Origin: Rhizobium sp. ZPR4
GTDB lineage: Bacteria; Pseudomonadota; Alphaproteobacteria; Rhizobiales; Rhizobiaceae
Direction of reading: 5' to 3'
DNA: 64,000 bases
Assembly: GCF_040215725.1 (NCBI RefSeq)
Contig: NZ_CP157968.1
Coordinates: 1,240,001-1,304,000 of the forward strand
The notes beneath the pieces are model-generated. The model saw only the letters and a program-made list of their open reading frames with translations, made no database searches and was not told where the DNA came from. The position numbers and the translations under genes are program-made. The stretch's first letter is position 1. The number at the start of each line of letters is the position of its first letter. Positions 1-8,129 of this stretch are shown piece by piece.

Positions 1-74
1 TCGTCATCGTCAATCTGCTTGTCGATGCATTCTACCTTCTGATTGATCCACGTCTAAGGAGGACAGGCCTTTGA
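1..74 (+). CDS. C-terminal end of a peptide-type ABC permease (partial)
   Basis: Only the last 23 codons are present, read in the frame starting at base 3 and ending at the TGA at 72-74. The tail VNLLVDAFYLLIDPRLRR is typical of the C-terminus of DppB/OppB permeases: a last membrane helix, then a DPR motif before the stop. The stop overlaps the TTG start of the next permease (TTGA), as is usual for coupled dppB-dppC genes. A DppB-type permease is therefore the likely identity. Everything upstream, including any substrate-binding protein, is outside the window. Confidence 0.75.
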   Translation, partial: VIVNLLVDAFYLLIDPRLRRTGL

Positions 75-940
75 GCGATGTCGTGCTAGCTGAAAGCAGG
101 CAGGAGCGCCGCGTCGCGCGCGGACGCCCGGTCTGGCTGTCTTTCGGGCTGCTTGTTCCCTTCGCCTTTGTGATCGTTCTCGGTGTTGCGGTATGGGCGC
201 CGCAATGGTTGTCTTCCTTTGATCCCGAGGCCGTCGATCCGAATGTGATCCTGTTGCCGCCTGATGGCCAACATTGGTTCGGAACCGACGAACTGGGCCG
301 GGATCTGTTTTCTCGCGTGGTTTACGGAACCTCGCAATCCCTGACCATCGGCATCGGAGCCACCCTGATTGCCAGTCTCGGTGGTATCGTATTGGGGACG
401 ATGGCTGCGCTGGCTCCAAGGCCGATCGGCGGGCTTTTATTGCGCATCATCGATATCCTGCTCGCATTTCCGGAAATGCTGCTTGCGCTGCTGGTGATCG
501 CAGTGCTCGGGCGCGGGCCTGCAAATACGCTGTTGGCGGTCGGGCTTGCCAGCATCGCCGGATATGCTCGGCTGATCCGCTCGCAGGTGCTTCAAATCAA
601 GCTGTCGGGCTATGTCGAACATGCCGTTGCGCTTGGAGAGCATCCATGGACGATCATTAGCCGGCATATCATCCCCAACGCCATCCGGCCGCTGCTCATC
701 CTCGCGACGGTTGGCGTGGGGAGTTCGGTACTATCCGCATCGGCCCTGAGCTTTCTGGGCCTTGGCGTCGTGCCGCCGGCGGCGGAATGGGGTGCGCTCC
801 TCGCCAATGGTCGCAATTTTCTCGATATCGCGCCCTGGACCAGCCTGCTACCGGCAACGGTGGTTGCGCTTTCCGTCATTTCGATCACGCTGCTTGGTCG
901 CCGGCTGCAAACCCTTCTCGCAACGGGAGATCTGCGGTGA
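71..940 (+). CDS. Peptide/opine-type ABC transporter permease (DppC/OppC family)
   Basis: This 289-residue inner-membrane permease belongs to the peptide/nickel ABC family. The N-terminus has one hydrophobic segment (about residues 25-45), followed by the family signature around HWFGTDELGRDLFSRVVYG (about 66-84). The transmembrane domain carries an EAA-type loop near residues 178-205 that docks the ATPase. TTG at 71 is the start that overlaps the upstream stop. The end overlaps the GTG of the double ATPase at 937. The substrate cannot be told from sequence; peptides, opines or other small solutes are all possible. Confidence 0.9.
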   Translation: MSDVVLAESRQERRVARGRPVWLSFGLLVPFAFVIVLGVAVWAPQWLSSFDPEAVDPNVILLPPDGQHWFGTDELGRDLFSRVVYGTSQSLTIGIGATLIASLGGIVLGTMAALAPRPIGGLLLRIIDILLAFPEMLLALLVIAVLGRGPANTLLAVGLASIAGYARLIRSQVLQIKLSGYVEHAVALGEHPWTIISRHIIPNAIRPLLILATVGVGSSVLSASALSFLGLGVVPPAAEWGALLANGRNFLDIAPWTSLLPATVVALSVISITLLGRRLQTLLATGDLR

Positions 941-2619
941 ATATTCAGGCCACCCTGCGAGACTTTCGGACTGCCACTTCCGAGCCGTCCCCGCTGCTTG
1001 CGGTCAAGGGGTTGAATGTGGCCTTTCAGACCCCGCAAGGCCGCGTGGATGCGGTTCGCGACTTGTCGCTGCAGATCGCGCCCGGCGAAATCCTTGCATT
1101 GGTTGGCGAATCCGGATCCGGAAAATCGGTAACGGCCCGGGCGATTGTTGGTCTCGCCGGATCGCGCTCCGTGGTGAAAGCCGACAGAATAGAGCTGACC
1201 GCTCATGATGGCCGGCCGCTCAATCTCCTCGATCTGTCGGAAAAAGCCTGGCGCCGTGTGCGCGGGCGCGAAATCGGTTTCATTCTCCAGGACGCGCTCG
1301 TATCGCTCGATCCTTTGAGAACCGTCGGCCGCGAAATCGCTGAGCCTATCCTCACGCATCGACTGGCGCCGCGCTTACTCGTATCGCAGCATGTTGTGCA
1401 ATTGCTGGAACATGTCGGTGTTCCCGAGCCCGAATCGCGGATGGGGCAATATGCGCATCAATTGTCGGGCGGATTGCGGCAACGGGCATTGATTGCCTCC
1501 GCACTTGCCGGCCAGCCGCGCTTGCTCGTCGCCGACGAACCGACGACGGCGCTGGATGTCAGCGTCCAGAAAAGAGTGCTCTCCATCTTCAAGGAGCTGG
1601 CCGCTGCCGGCCATGGCATCCTCCTGATCACGCATGATCTCTCAGTTGCCGCCCAGCTCGCCGATCGGGTCGCCGTGATGGAAAAGGGCCAGCTGGTAGA
1701 AACCGGCCCGGCGCGCAGCGTTCTGTCAGAGCCACAGCACGACTACACAAGGCAGCTCCTGGCAGCCGTGCCGACGGCGGCGAATCGTGGTCGTCGTCTC
1801 AGCGCGCCGGATACGCCCTTGCCGGCCTGCGAGCCCGTTCGCGCGGGCGAGCGTCTGCTGGATATCCGCAATGTGTCGATGAGCTTCAGGCGCACGGATG
1901 GCAGCTTTCTGCGCGCTGTCAGCGATGTATCGCTTCATATCGACGGCGGCGAAACGCTGGGTGTTGTCGGCGAATCCGGTTCGGGCAAGACAACGCTCGG
2001 CAAGATCGCGCTGGCGCTACAGCAGGCGGATGCAGGGGAGGTGTTGTATGAAGGGCGACCGTGGAGTGCGCTTTCCGAACGCATGCGCCGTCCCCTCCGG
2101 GCCGGAATACAGACGATCAGCCAGGACCCGCTCAGCTCGTTCAATCCGCGCTTCACCGTCGAGCGCATCATCGAGCAACCCTTGCTTCTCCATGGCGGGC
2201 TCGGCAGATCGGAGCGGCGCGAGAGGATCATCGGTCTGCTGGATCTGGTCGGGTTGCCGCCGGATCTGCTTGCCCGAAGGCCGACCACGCTTTCCGGTGG
2301 TCAGCGCCAGCGCGTGTCGATCGCACAGGCTCTTGCCGCGACGCCGAAGCTTTTGATTTGCGACGAGCCCGTTTCGGCACTCGACGTCACGACGCAAGCC
2401 CAGGTTCTGGATCTGCTGGTCGATCTGCAGGCAAGGCTCGGCCTGTCGATGATCTTCATTTCGCATGATCTGGGAGTGATCCAGCATATCAGCCATCGGA
2501 TCGTCGTCATGAAGCAGGGAGCGATCGTCGAGGCCGGATCTGTCGAAGACGTCTTCGAACGGCCTCGCCATGCCTATACACGCGAACTGATTGCATCGGT
2601 GCCGAGGTTTTCGCACTAG
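937..2619 (+). CDS. Fused peptide-type ABC transporter ATPase (OppD-OppF fusion)
   Basis: This 560-residue protein has two complete ABC cassettes in tandem and energises the permeases encoded upstream. Walker A motifs GESGSGKS (about 57-64) and GESGSGKTT (about 345-353) are each followed by a signature (LSGGLRQR, LSGGQRQR) and a Walker B (ADEPTTALD near 196, CDEPVSALD near 471). The GTG at 937 overlaps the preceding stop by four bases. An in-frame ORF extends further upstream but lies wholly inside the permease gene, so the longer start is rejected. The two halves correspond to OppD and OppF; such fusions are common in rhizobia. It is the last gene of this operon. Confidence 0.92.
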   Translation: MNIQATLRDFRTATSEPSPLLAVKGLNVAFQTPQGRVDAVRDLSLQIAPGEILALVGESGSGKSVTARAIVGLAGSRSVVKADRIELTAHDGRPLNLLDLSEKAWRRVRGREIGFILQDALVSLDPLRTVGREIAEPILTHRLAPRLLVSQHVVQLLEHVGVPEPESRMGQYAHQLSGGLRQRALIASALAGQPRLLVADEPTTALDVSVQKRVLSIFKELAAAGHGILLITHDLSVAAQLADRVAVMEKGQLVETGPARSVLSEPQHDYTRQLLAAVPTAANRGRRLSAPDTPLPACEPVRAGERLLDIRNVSMSFRRTDGSFLRAVSDVSLHIDGGETLGVVGESGSGKTTLGKIALALQQADAGEVLYEGRPWSALSERMRRPLRAGIQTISQDPLSSFNPRFTVERIIEQPLLLHGGLGRSERRERIIGLLDLVGLPPDLLARRPTTLSGGQRQRVSIAQALAATPKLLICDEPVSALDVTTQAQVLDLLVDLQARLGLSMIFISHDLGVIQHISHRIVVMKQGAIVEAGSVEDVFERPRHAYTRELIASVPRFSH

Positions 2620-3303
2620 AGGCCTGGTCGTAAGGCGGTTGGGCGCATTCTTTACATCCTCTTGTCGACGGCGAAAATGGCCGGTGCTGACCCCATTGCT
2701 GTCGGCGTCTTACCCTTGAGAAGTATCACGCCGTCAACCTGCTCGCCATCGGGTCCATACTATCTGCCAGAATGGATTTGAGCTGGGACTACCGATGTTG
2801 CCGTCGGGAAGATTGGCGGGCAGCATTTCGCCGGAAAAACCGTTGTCGCTGATCTTGCCGTCACGAGGGCGGCGAAAGAGCATTGTCGATGCTGCCTTTC
2901 TGGGAGCCGTCATTCAAATGACCGCTGGCGAGACGCGCCCGATGCGGTTTCCGGTGCGAAATTGCATCGTCTGCCTATCTGATCGTCCGGATTTGTGCGC
3001 TGCCCGCTCCATTCGTGTGCGACTTTTTGCAATATCATGCACACTTATTGGTCTATAATTGCCGTTTTCAATATAGGTGAAGTTGAAGTAACTATTGCTA
3101 ATGAAAAATAACACGTATGTTTAGTGGTCATAAATTTTATGTATAGCCTGAAAATTCAGCTTTGTTTCCGTCGAAAGCAGCCATATTAATTGAATATTAT
3201 AAAAGAATAATTCTTTGAACTACATCGATTCGATGGTGCGCTGGCGTGAAATTAACGTTATTGGTTCGGAATAATTCGGATTCTTGAAGGCGGGGAGAGC
3301 GAG
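2620..3303. other. Intergenic gap with AT-rich segment, no gene recognised
   Basis: About 680 bases separate the ABC operon from the IalB-like gene. From 2620 to about 3000 the base composition resembles coding DNA, and an 87-codon open frame (2795-3058, +) can be read. It has no recognisable family, no clear ribosome binding site and no homologous motif that I can name, so it may be a decayed gene. From about 3050 to 3260 the sequence is strongly AT-rich, unlike the rest of the window, and probably holds the promoter of the downstream genes or marks an old insertion junction. Confidence 0.4.
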
Positions 3304-3420
3304 ATGGGGCGCATAATGTTGCGGGGAGCAAATATGAATGGGATGGCGTTATTCGAGCTCATAAGGCGTGCCGATGGGCGCTTGCTCATATTGGCAAATC
3401 GACCGAGTGGAGGATTGTGA
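3304..3420 (+). CDS. Possible 38-codon leader ORF ahead of the IalB-like gene
   Basis: An ATG at 3304 follows a good ribosome binding site (GGGGAG at about 3292-3297) and opens a 38-codon frame. Its TGA stop (3418-3420) overlaps the ATG of the next gene by one base, the layout of translational coupling. The peptide has no recognisable domain and is not an obvious signal peptide. It could be a leader peptide, or the out-of-frame remnant of an N-terminal extension of the downstream protein. Expression is unproven. Confidence 0.35.
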   Translation: MGRIMLRGANMNGMALFELIRRADGRLLILANRPSGGL

Positions 3421-3944
3421 TGGCTAGCCGGACTACCGTTGCCGCCGCCGGTGTAGGCACATTGCAAGAGCGCTATGGCGACTGGACACTGACCATCGTC
3501 TATCAAGGAGCTGCCGATCATACGCGGCCGCATTATGCGATTTCCTACACGCTGTATGATCTGCAGACGAACACGCCAGTACTTTCGATCGAGCTCACTC
3601 CCGAGGGTGGGAGCTTGAGGGGCGTGCTGGCCTTGCCGCTGGGGCTGCATCTGCGGAGTGGTCGGTCGTCGCGGGGTGACGAAGCTGCTTTGGGTCTGGC
3701 TCAGCCGTTCGGTGCCGCCTCTTCGCGCGGCTGCCCCGTCGAGCTGAAGCTCGATGCAGCCATGGTTGCCAGCCTGCGGCGGCGGCGCAGCCTCCACGTG
3801 ATGCTGGCTGCGACCGATACAGGTCGTGACATGAGCTACGTCATTTCACTCAATGGGTTTGCCGAAGCTCTCAGCCGGGCGCTCTCCATTGTCGATCCTT
3901 ACGGCGCAAGAACTGACATCGGATCAGGCTTAACCCTTCAGTAA
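3420..3944 (+). CDS. IalB-family protein without signal peptide
   Basis: This 174-residue protein resembles the invasion-associated locus B family, normally exported proteins of alphaproteobacteria. Matching features are LQERYGDWTL near the N-terminus, a central ALPLGLHL segment, an RGCPVELKLDAAMVASL stretch where the family has its conserved Gly-Cys and helix, and the C-terminal SLNGFAEAL. Family members begin with a cleavable signal peptide; here only about 15 polar residues precede the domain, so export is doubtful. ATG 3420 is chosen because TGGAGG lies 6 bases upstream; GTG 3417 is too close to that site. The usual first cysteine of the family (after GDW) is also absent. Function unknown. 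Confidence 0.6.
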   Translation: MASRTTVAAAGVGTLQERYGDWTLTIVYQGAADHTRPHYAISYTLYDLQTNTPVLSIELTPEGGSLRGVLALPLGLHLRSGRSSRGDEAALGLAQPFGAASSRGCPVELKLDAAMVASLRRRRSLHVMLAATDTGRDMSYVISLNGFAEALSRALSIVDPYGARTDIGSGLTLQ

Positions 3945-4125
3945 CAGGTCACTGCATGTGGTGGTTGGCGTTTTTTCTCCGAGCTGCAAAGGCATAGATC
4001 CGGGATCCAATGCCCGCTCCTTTCCATTGCTTTCGCCGTGGTATCGAATATCGCAGACCGGGTTTCGGTCGTCTTGCCGATGGTTACCGGAGATCGTCAG
4101 CCGGCAGCTATTCGAGCGGACTTTT

Positions 4126-5010
4126 TCAAGTTCCCCGGGTGATGCTGGCAAGCAATGTCCGGCGCGCTTCGCTCAAATGTGCCGTGCAGGTCTGGCTAAT
4201 TTTCCTTTGGTCCCTTGAGAGGATCGCATCGATATAAGCCAGATGCTGATAGACAGCCGCTTCGTTGCGAATGCGCTCGTCTTTCTTGTTCCATTGATAG
4301 TGGTAGAAGAAAATCAGCGAGATGACGTGGTAGAATTCGGTGACGAAGCGATTGCTGGAAGCGCTGTTGATCAAGCGATGCAGCTGCTCGTCCAGAAGTG
4401 AAAACCGGTGATAGTCGGTCTCGATCGTCTGCAGCAGCTCAAGATGCTCGCTCCGCAGCTTCCGCAGCTGGTTCCAGCTCGGGTCGCCGTCATCGAGTTC
4501 CGCAAAGCGCATGACAGATCGCATTTCGAAAATTTCGCGGATATCGGAAAGCTCGTTGGCGAATTCCAGCGTCATGCCGCGGAAGACCCATTTGCCGCCG
4601 GCTTCGCGCTCCAACAGGCCAAAATGCCGGAAGCTTTGCAAAAACTCGCGGATCGTCGTCGTCGACACGCCGAATTGCCGCGCGAGCTGAAGCGCATTGA
4701 TAGCCTGACCCGGCCCGCTGTCGGATTGGAGTATCCATGTCAGGAAGGCGCGTTCGACCATCAATGTGGGCGGGATGGTCTCGGCTTCAGTGTAGAGCTC
4801 GGATGGTTCGGCCGGGCGCAGGACGATCCTATCCGTGGAAAGAAGCCCGCTCTCCGTCGCGGCCGTGAGGCACTTGCGAACCGTCGTCCTGCTGGTGCCA
4901 AGGATTCGACCGATCTCGCGTTCCGAGCCGAGAGCGTGTCCATGGCCGACAGACTGCACGTGCCGCAGGAATTCGTTGAACTGGCGCTTGAAGAGGTTTT
5001 CGGAACGCAT
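4126..5010 (-). CDS. GntR-family regulator with two winged-helix segments and FCD domain
   Basis: This 294-residue protein is transcribed away from the ABC operon starting at 5165, which it probably controls. The C-terminal part (about 150-285) is an FCD ligand-binding domain: DIREIFEMRSVMRF, then DEQLHRLI and a late HLSEARR helix. Unusually, two helix-turn-helix-like segments precede it: one near residues 25-60 (SEREIGRILGTSRTTVRKCL) and one near 100-130 (LARQFGVSTTTIREFLQSF). Normal FCD regulators have one and about 220-250 residues. The ligand is likely the substrate of the neighbouring catabolic operon or an intermediate of it. Confidence 0.85.
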   Translation of the reverse strand: MRSENLFKRQFNEFLRHVQSVGHGHALGSEREIGRILGTSRTTVRKCLTAATESGLLSTDRIVLRPAEPSELYTEAETIPPTLMVERAFLTWILQSDSGPGQAINALQLARQFGVSTTTIREFLQSFRHFGLLEREAGGKWVFRGMTLEFANELSDIREIFEMRSVMRFAELDDGDPSWNQLRKLRSEHLELLQTIETDYHRFSLLDEQLHRLINSASSNRFVTEFYHVISLIFFYHYQWNKKDERIRNEAAVYQHLAYIDAILSRDQRKISQTCTAHLSEARRTLLASITRGT

Positions 5011-5164
5011 GTTGGTCTGATCTCTTTGGTTTTTTAAACATAAAATACCACTTTAAATCAATCGTCTCAACCGTGTAGATTCCGCCTCAAGCTAGGGAGG
5101 ATAGCTCGGGAATGAGACCAGCACATTTCAGTGCTCATTGCTGCTGCCGGGAAGATGGCGCCGC
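5011..5164. promoter_or_regulatory. Divergent promoter region between GntR regulator and ABC operon
   Basis: The 154-base gap between the divergent GntR and permease genes has an AT-rich core (about 5027-5075, TTTTTTAAACATAAAATACC and following). It must carry promoters for both directions and is the expected site of GntR binding. I could not define a convincing palindromic operator or -35/-10 pairs in it. Confidence 0.45.
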
Positions 5165-5848
5165 ATGAGCTACACTTTCGATTTCGAAGGCCTGCTTCCC
5201 TATTGGGATCAGTTTGCTAGAGGCGTCTGGCTGACGATCCAGCTTTCGGTGGCCGCAACTATCGCAGGGTTTGTGCTGGGCACGTTCTGTGCGATCGCAC
5301 GGACCGGCGGCTCGGCGATGCTGAAGACAGTCGTTGGCGCCTATGTGGACGTCATTCGCAACACGCCGCTGTTGGTGCAGCTGTTCATCATCTATTTCGG
5401 CATCGCCACGCTTGGCTTGCGCATCCCGGCCAATGTCGCTGCGATCGTCGCGCTCGTCGTCAATATCGGCGCCTATGTCTGCGAGATCATGCGGGCCGGC
5501 ATCGAGGCCGTTCCGAAGGCCCAGATCGAGGCGGCCGAATGTCTTGGACTGTCGCCTGCGCAAACCTACTGGCATGTCATTCTCCAGCCGGCGGTTGAAC
5601 GCGTCTATCCAGCGCTCGTCAGCCAGTTCGTGTTGCTCATGCTCGCATCGTCCATCACGTCGCAGATTTCGGCGGAGGAACTGACGGCAGTCGCCAACCG
5701 CATCCAGTCCGACACCTTCCTGTCCTTCGAGACCTACATCGTCGTCGGTGCCCTCTATCTGGCGCTGTCCTTTCTCATGCGATGGGCGCTTCTCGGGATC
5801 GGCTTCGTGGTCTTCAAGCGCCAGCGCAAGCTTGGCACGGCCTTGTGA
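5165..5848 (+). CDS. Polar amino acid-type ABC transporter permease (HisM/GlnP family), first subunit
   Basis: This 227-residue inner-membrane permease is of the His/Glu/Gln/Arg/opine family (TIGR01726-like). It has an N-terminal membrane helix, the VDVIRNTPLLVQLFIIYFG signature near residues 60-78, and the EAA loop IEAAECLGLSPAQTYWHVILQP near 118-140. ATG 5165 starts directly at the conserved MSYTFDFEGL; an upstream in-frame start at 5138 adds residues with no family match. It is the first gene of the catabolic operon and pairs with the next permease. Confidence 0.9.
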   Translation: MSYTFDFEGLLPYWDQFARGVWLTIQLSVAATIAGFVLGTFCAIARTGGSAMLKTVVGAYVDVIRNTPLLVQLFIIYFGIATLGLRIPANVAAIVALVVNIGAYVCEIMRAGIEAVPKAQIEAAECLGLSPAQTYWHVILQPAVERVYPALVSQFVLLMLASSITSQISAEELTAVANRIQSDTFLSFETYIVVGALYLALSFLMRWALLGIGFVVFKRQRKLGTAL

Positions 5849-5858
5849 GGAGAACCCC

Positions 5859-6512
5859 ATGCCCACTTTCGGCCTGACACAGTTCATCTTCCTGCTCGAA
5901 GCCGCGCTTTGGACGCTGGCTTTGTCGGCGCTCGGCTTCATCGGCGGCGGCGTGGTCGGTTTCGTTGTCGCTCTGGCGCGGATTTCGCCGAGCCGGATCA
6001 TCCGCTGGACGGCGACCGCCTATGTGCAGCTGATCCAGGGAACGCCTCTGCTGGTATTGCTCTTCATCGTCTATTTCGGGCTCAGTATTGCCGGGTTCAA
6101 CAATCTTCCGGCGCTGCTGTCGGCCGGCGTGGCCATTACGCTCTACACCTCGGCCTTCCTTGCCGAGATCTGGCGCGGAGCTATCCGGTCGATCGCCAAG
6201 ACACAATGGGAGGCCGCCGAATGTCTTGGCCTTTCGCGCTGGCAGCGCATGACACGGGTCATTCTGCCCCAGTCGCTGCGTATCGCGACACCGCCCACGG
6301 TTGGTTTCCTCGTCCAGGTGATCAAGAACACCTCGCTCGCATCGGCGATCGGTTTCGTCGAGCTCGCGCAGGCCGGCAAGCTGATCAACAATTCCACCTT
6401 CCAGCCCTTCAGCATCTTCATGGTGGTCGCCGCAATCTACTTTGTCATCTGCTTCCCGCTCACGCTCGCCAGCCGGAAGTTGGAAAGGAAACTGAATGTC
6501 TCCAATCGTTAG
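5859..6512 (+). CDS. Polar amino acid-type ABC transporter permease, second subunit
   Basis: This 217-residue partner permease of the same family has the motif YVQLIQGTPLLVLLFIVYFG near residues 53-72 and the EAA loop WEAAECLGLSRWQRMTRVILPQ near 116-137. ATG 5859 has GAGG about 9 bases upstream, 10 bases after the previous stop; the longer open frame starting inside the upstream gene is rejected. Its 3' end overlaps the ATPase start at 6496 by 17 bases, so translation is coupled. Its substrate in this operon is probably a carbohydrate acid or related solute rather than an amino acid, judged only from the neighbouring enzymes. Confidence 0.9.
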   Translation: MPTFGLTQFIFLLEAALWTLALSALGFIGGGVVGFVVALARISPSRIIRWTATAYVQLIQGTPLLVLLFIVYFGLSIAGFNNLPALLSAGVAITLYTSAFLAEIWRGAIRSIAKTQWEAAECLGLSRWQRMTRVILPQSLRIATPPTVGFLVQVIKNTSLASAIGFVELAQAGKLINNSTFQPFSIFMVVAAIYFVICFPLTLASRKLERKLNVSNR

Positions 6513-7224
6513 ATTATCCGATGTCCGCAAGAGTTTTGGCGCGCTGCAGGTCCTGAACGGTGTCTCTTTCTCGGTCGAGCCCGGCGAGGTGGTTGCCATT
6601 ATCGGTCAGTCCGGCTCGGGCAAGTCGACGGCCCTGCGATGCATCGATGCGCTGGAAACCATTCAGGGCGGCGAGATCGAGGTCTGTGGGCACAAGATCC
6701 ACTCGTCGGACCTCGACAAACGCGCACTTCGTCGCGACGTTGGCATTGTCTTCCAGAGCTACAACCTTTTCCCGCATCTGACCGTCCTGGAGAATGCGTC
6801 GCTGGCGCTGACCTGCGTCAAGAAGCTGAGCAAGGCCGAAGCGCGGGATATATCGCTCGATTGTCTCGGCCGGGTAGGGCTTGCGGAGAAAGCCTCTTTC
6901 TACCCCGAGCAACTGTCTGGCGGCCAGCAGCAGCGAGCTGCAATCGCCCGGTCGTTGGCCATGCAGCCGCAGGTCATGCTGTTCGATGAGGTGACGTCTG
7001 CGCTTGATCCGCAACTGACCGGCGAAGTGCTGAAGGTCATCGAAAATCTCGCGCGCGGCGGCATGACGATGATCCTCGTCACCCATGAAATGGCGTTTGC
7101 CCGGAAGGTGGCAAGCAATGTCCTTTACATGCATCTCGGCAGGGTTTGGGAGCACGGCCCGGCGGCCTTGCTCGATGCCCCTCAGACCGAGGAACTGCGC
7201 AGTTTCGTCGGCAACGGGCTTTGA
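6496..7224 (+). CDS. Polar amino acid-type ABC transporter ATPase (GlnQ family)
   Basis: This 242-residue cytoplasmic ATPase energises the two permeases encoded just upstream. Walker A is GQSGSGKST (about 37-45), the signature is LSGGQQQRAAIARSLA (about 138-153), Walker B is LFDEVTSALDP, and the H-loop is VTHEM. The family's usual Q-loop context VFQSYNLFPHLTVLEN is present. Length is typical for GlnQ/HisP. The start overlaps the preceding gene by 17 bases. Confidence 0.93.
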   Translation: MSPIVRLSDVRKSFGALQVLNGVSFSVEPGEVVAIIGQSGSGKSTALRCIDALETIQGGEIEVCGHKIHSSDLDKRALRRDVGIVFQSYNLFPHLTVLENASLALTCVKKLSKAEARDISLDCLGRVGLAEKASFYPEQLSGGQQQRAAIARSLAMQPQVMLFDEVTSALDPQLTGEVLKVIENLARGGMTMILVTHEMAFARKVASNVLYMHLGRVWEHGPAALLDAPQTEELRSFVGNGL

Positions 7225-7271
7225 GAACAACGAGCCGCTAAACGCAATCAAAAATAAACCGGAGGAGAACC

Positions 7272-8063
7272 ATGAAGCGTCGTCATATTCTAGTAGCCAC
7301 TGCAGTTGCGATCCTGGGTACTTTCGCCAGCCATGCGCAGGCAGATGCCCTGGCCGATATCCAGGCTCGGAAAAAGGTGCTCATCGCCCTTGATCTCGGC
7401 TCGCCACCATTCGGCATGATCGATGCGAACATGCAGCCCTATGGCTCCGACGTGGAGGTTGCCAAGCTTCTTGCCGAGCAGCTCGGTCAGCCGCTGGACG
7501 TCGTCCAGGTCACCAGCCCGAACCGCATCCCCTATCTGCAGACGGGCAAGGCGGACATGGTGATCGCGTCGCTCAGCGTGACGGACGAGCGCAAGAGGGT
7601 CATCGACTATTCCAAGCCCTATGGTGTGATCCAATCGGTCATCGCGGCGCCTTCCGGCCAGAGCGTTAAGACCATGGCCGACCTGAAGGGCAAGCGCATC
7701 GGCACCACGCGCGGCAGCGTCAACGACAAGGAAGTCACCAAGGTCAATGATGGCTCGGAAATCGTACGCTACGATGACGACGCGACCCTTGTCACGGCGC
7801 TTGTCAGTGGTCAGGTCGATGTGATGGCGACGTCGCCGCAAATCATGAAGGCAGCCAACGAGCGCAACCCCGCGTCGAAGTTCGAGGTGAAGATGGTGCT
7901 CAAGGTATTCCCCTATGCCATCGGCATCCGCAAGGGCGATGCGGCGTTGAAGCAGCGGCTCGACAAGTTCGTCGATGAGAACCTCGCCAATGGCAAACTC
8001 AACGAGATCTACAAGAAATATAACGGCGTCGACCTGCCGGCCGACATCGCCACCCTGAACTGA
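7272..8063 (+). CDS. Periplasmic substrate-binding protein of the polar amino acid-type transporter
   Basis: This 263-residue protein has a classic signal peptide: basic MKRRH, a hydrophobic core, and a likely cut after SHAQA near residue 24. A family-3 solute-binding domain follows (SBP_bac_3), with conserved stretches such as DVEVAKLLAEQLG, RIPYLQTGKADMVIASLSVTDERK and LKGKRIGTTRGS. It has GGAGGAG 5 bases before the ATG. It delivers the ligand to the permeases encoded upstream. Unlike many operons of this kind the binding protein comes last of the four transporter genes, just before a hairpin and the enzyme genes. Confidence 0.92.
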   Translation: MKRRHILVATAVAILGTFASHAQADALADIQARKKVLIALDLGSPPFGMIDANMQPYGSDVEVAKLLAEQLGQPLDVVQVTSPNRIPYLQTGKADMVIASLSVTDERKRVIDYSKPYGVIQSVIAAPSGQSVKTMADLKGKRIGTTRGSVNDKEVTKVNDGSEIVRYDDDATLVTALVSGQVDVMATSPQIMKAANERNPASKFEVKMVLKVFPYAIGIRKGDAALKQRLDKFVDENLANGKLNEIYKKYNGVDLPADIATLN

Positions 8064-8072
8064 TCTGCTTCC

Positions 8073-8102
8073 AGCGAACCGGGCATCGGCGTCCGGTTCG
8101 CT
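8073..8102 (+). terminator. Perfect 10-bp stem hairpin after the binding-protein gene
   Basis: AGCGAACCGG at 8073-8082 pairs exactly with CCGGTTCGCT at 8093-8102 around a 10-base loop. No run of T follows, so it is more likely an RNA-stabilising or attenuating hairpin between the transporter genes and the enzyme genes than a full terminator. Hairpins in this position often keep binding-protein mRNA abundant. Confidence 0.55.
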
Positions 8103-8129
8103 CCCCCAATCCGGAAAAGGTATCGTCAC

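Noticed and set aside
937..2619. Frameshift or fusion error making one ATPase out of two.
   Set aside because: The reading frame is continuous with both cassettes complete, and a second such fusion exists at 58289, so fused OppDF proteins are normal here.
2795..3058. Open frame of 87 codons in the gap after the first ABC operon.
   Set aside because: No recognisable domain, no good ribosome binding site, and it runs into AT-rich DNA; at most a decayed gene. Mentioned under the intergenic entry only.
3050..3260. AT-rich stretch considered as an origin, phage attachment site or insertion scar.
   Set aside because: No direct repeats, integrase gene, DnaA-box array or tRNA is visible nearby; composition alone is not enough.
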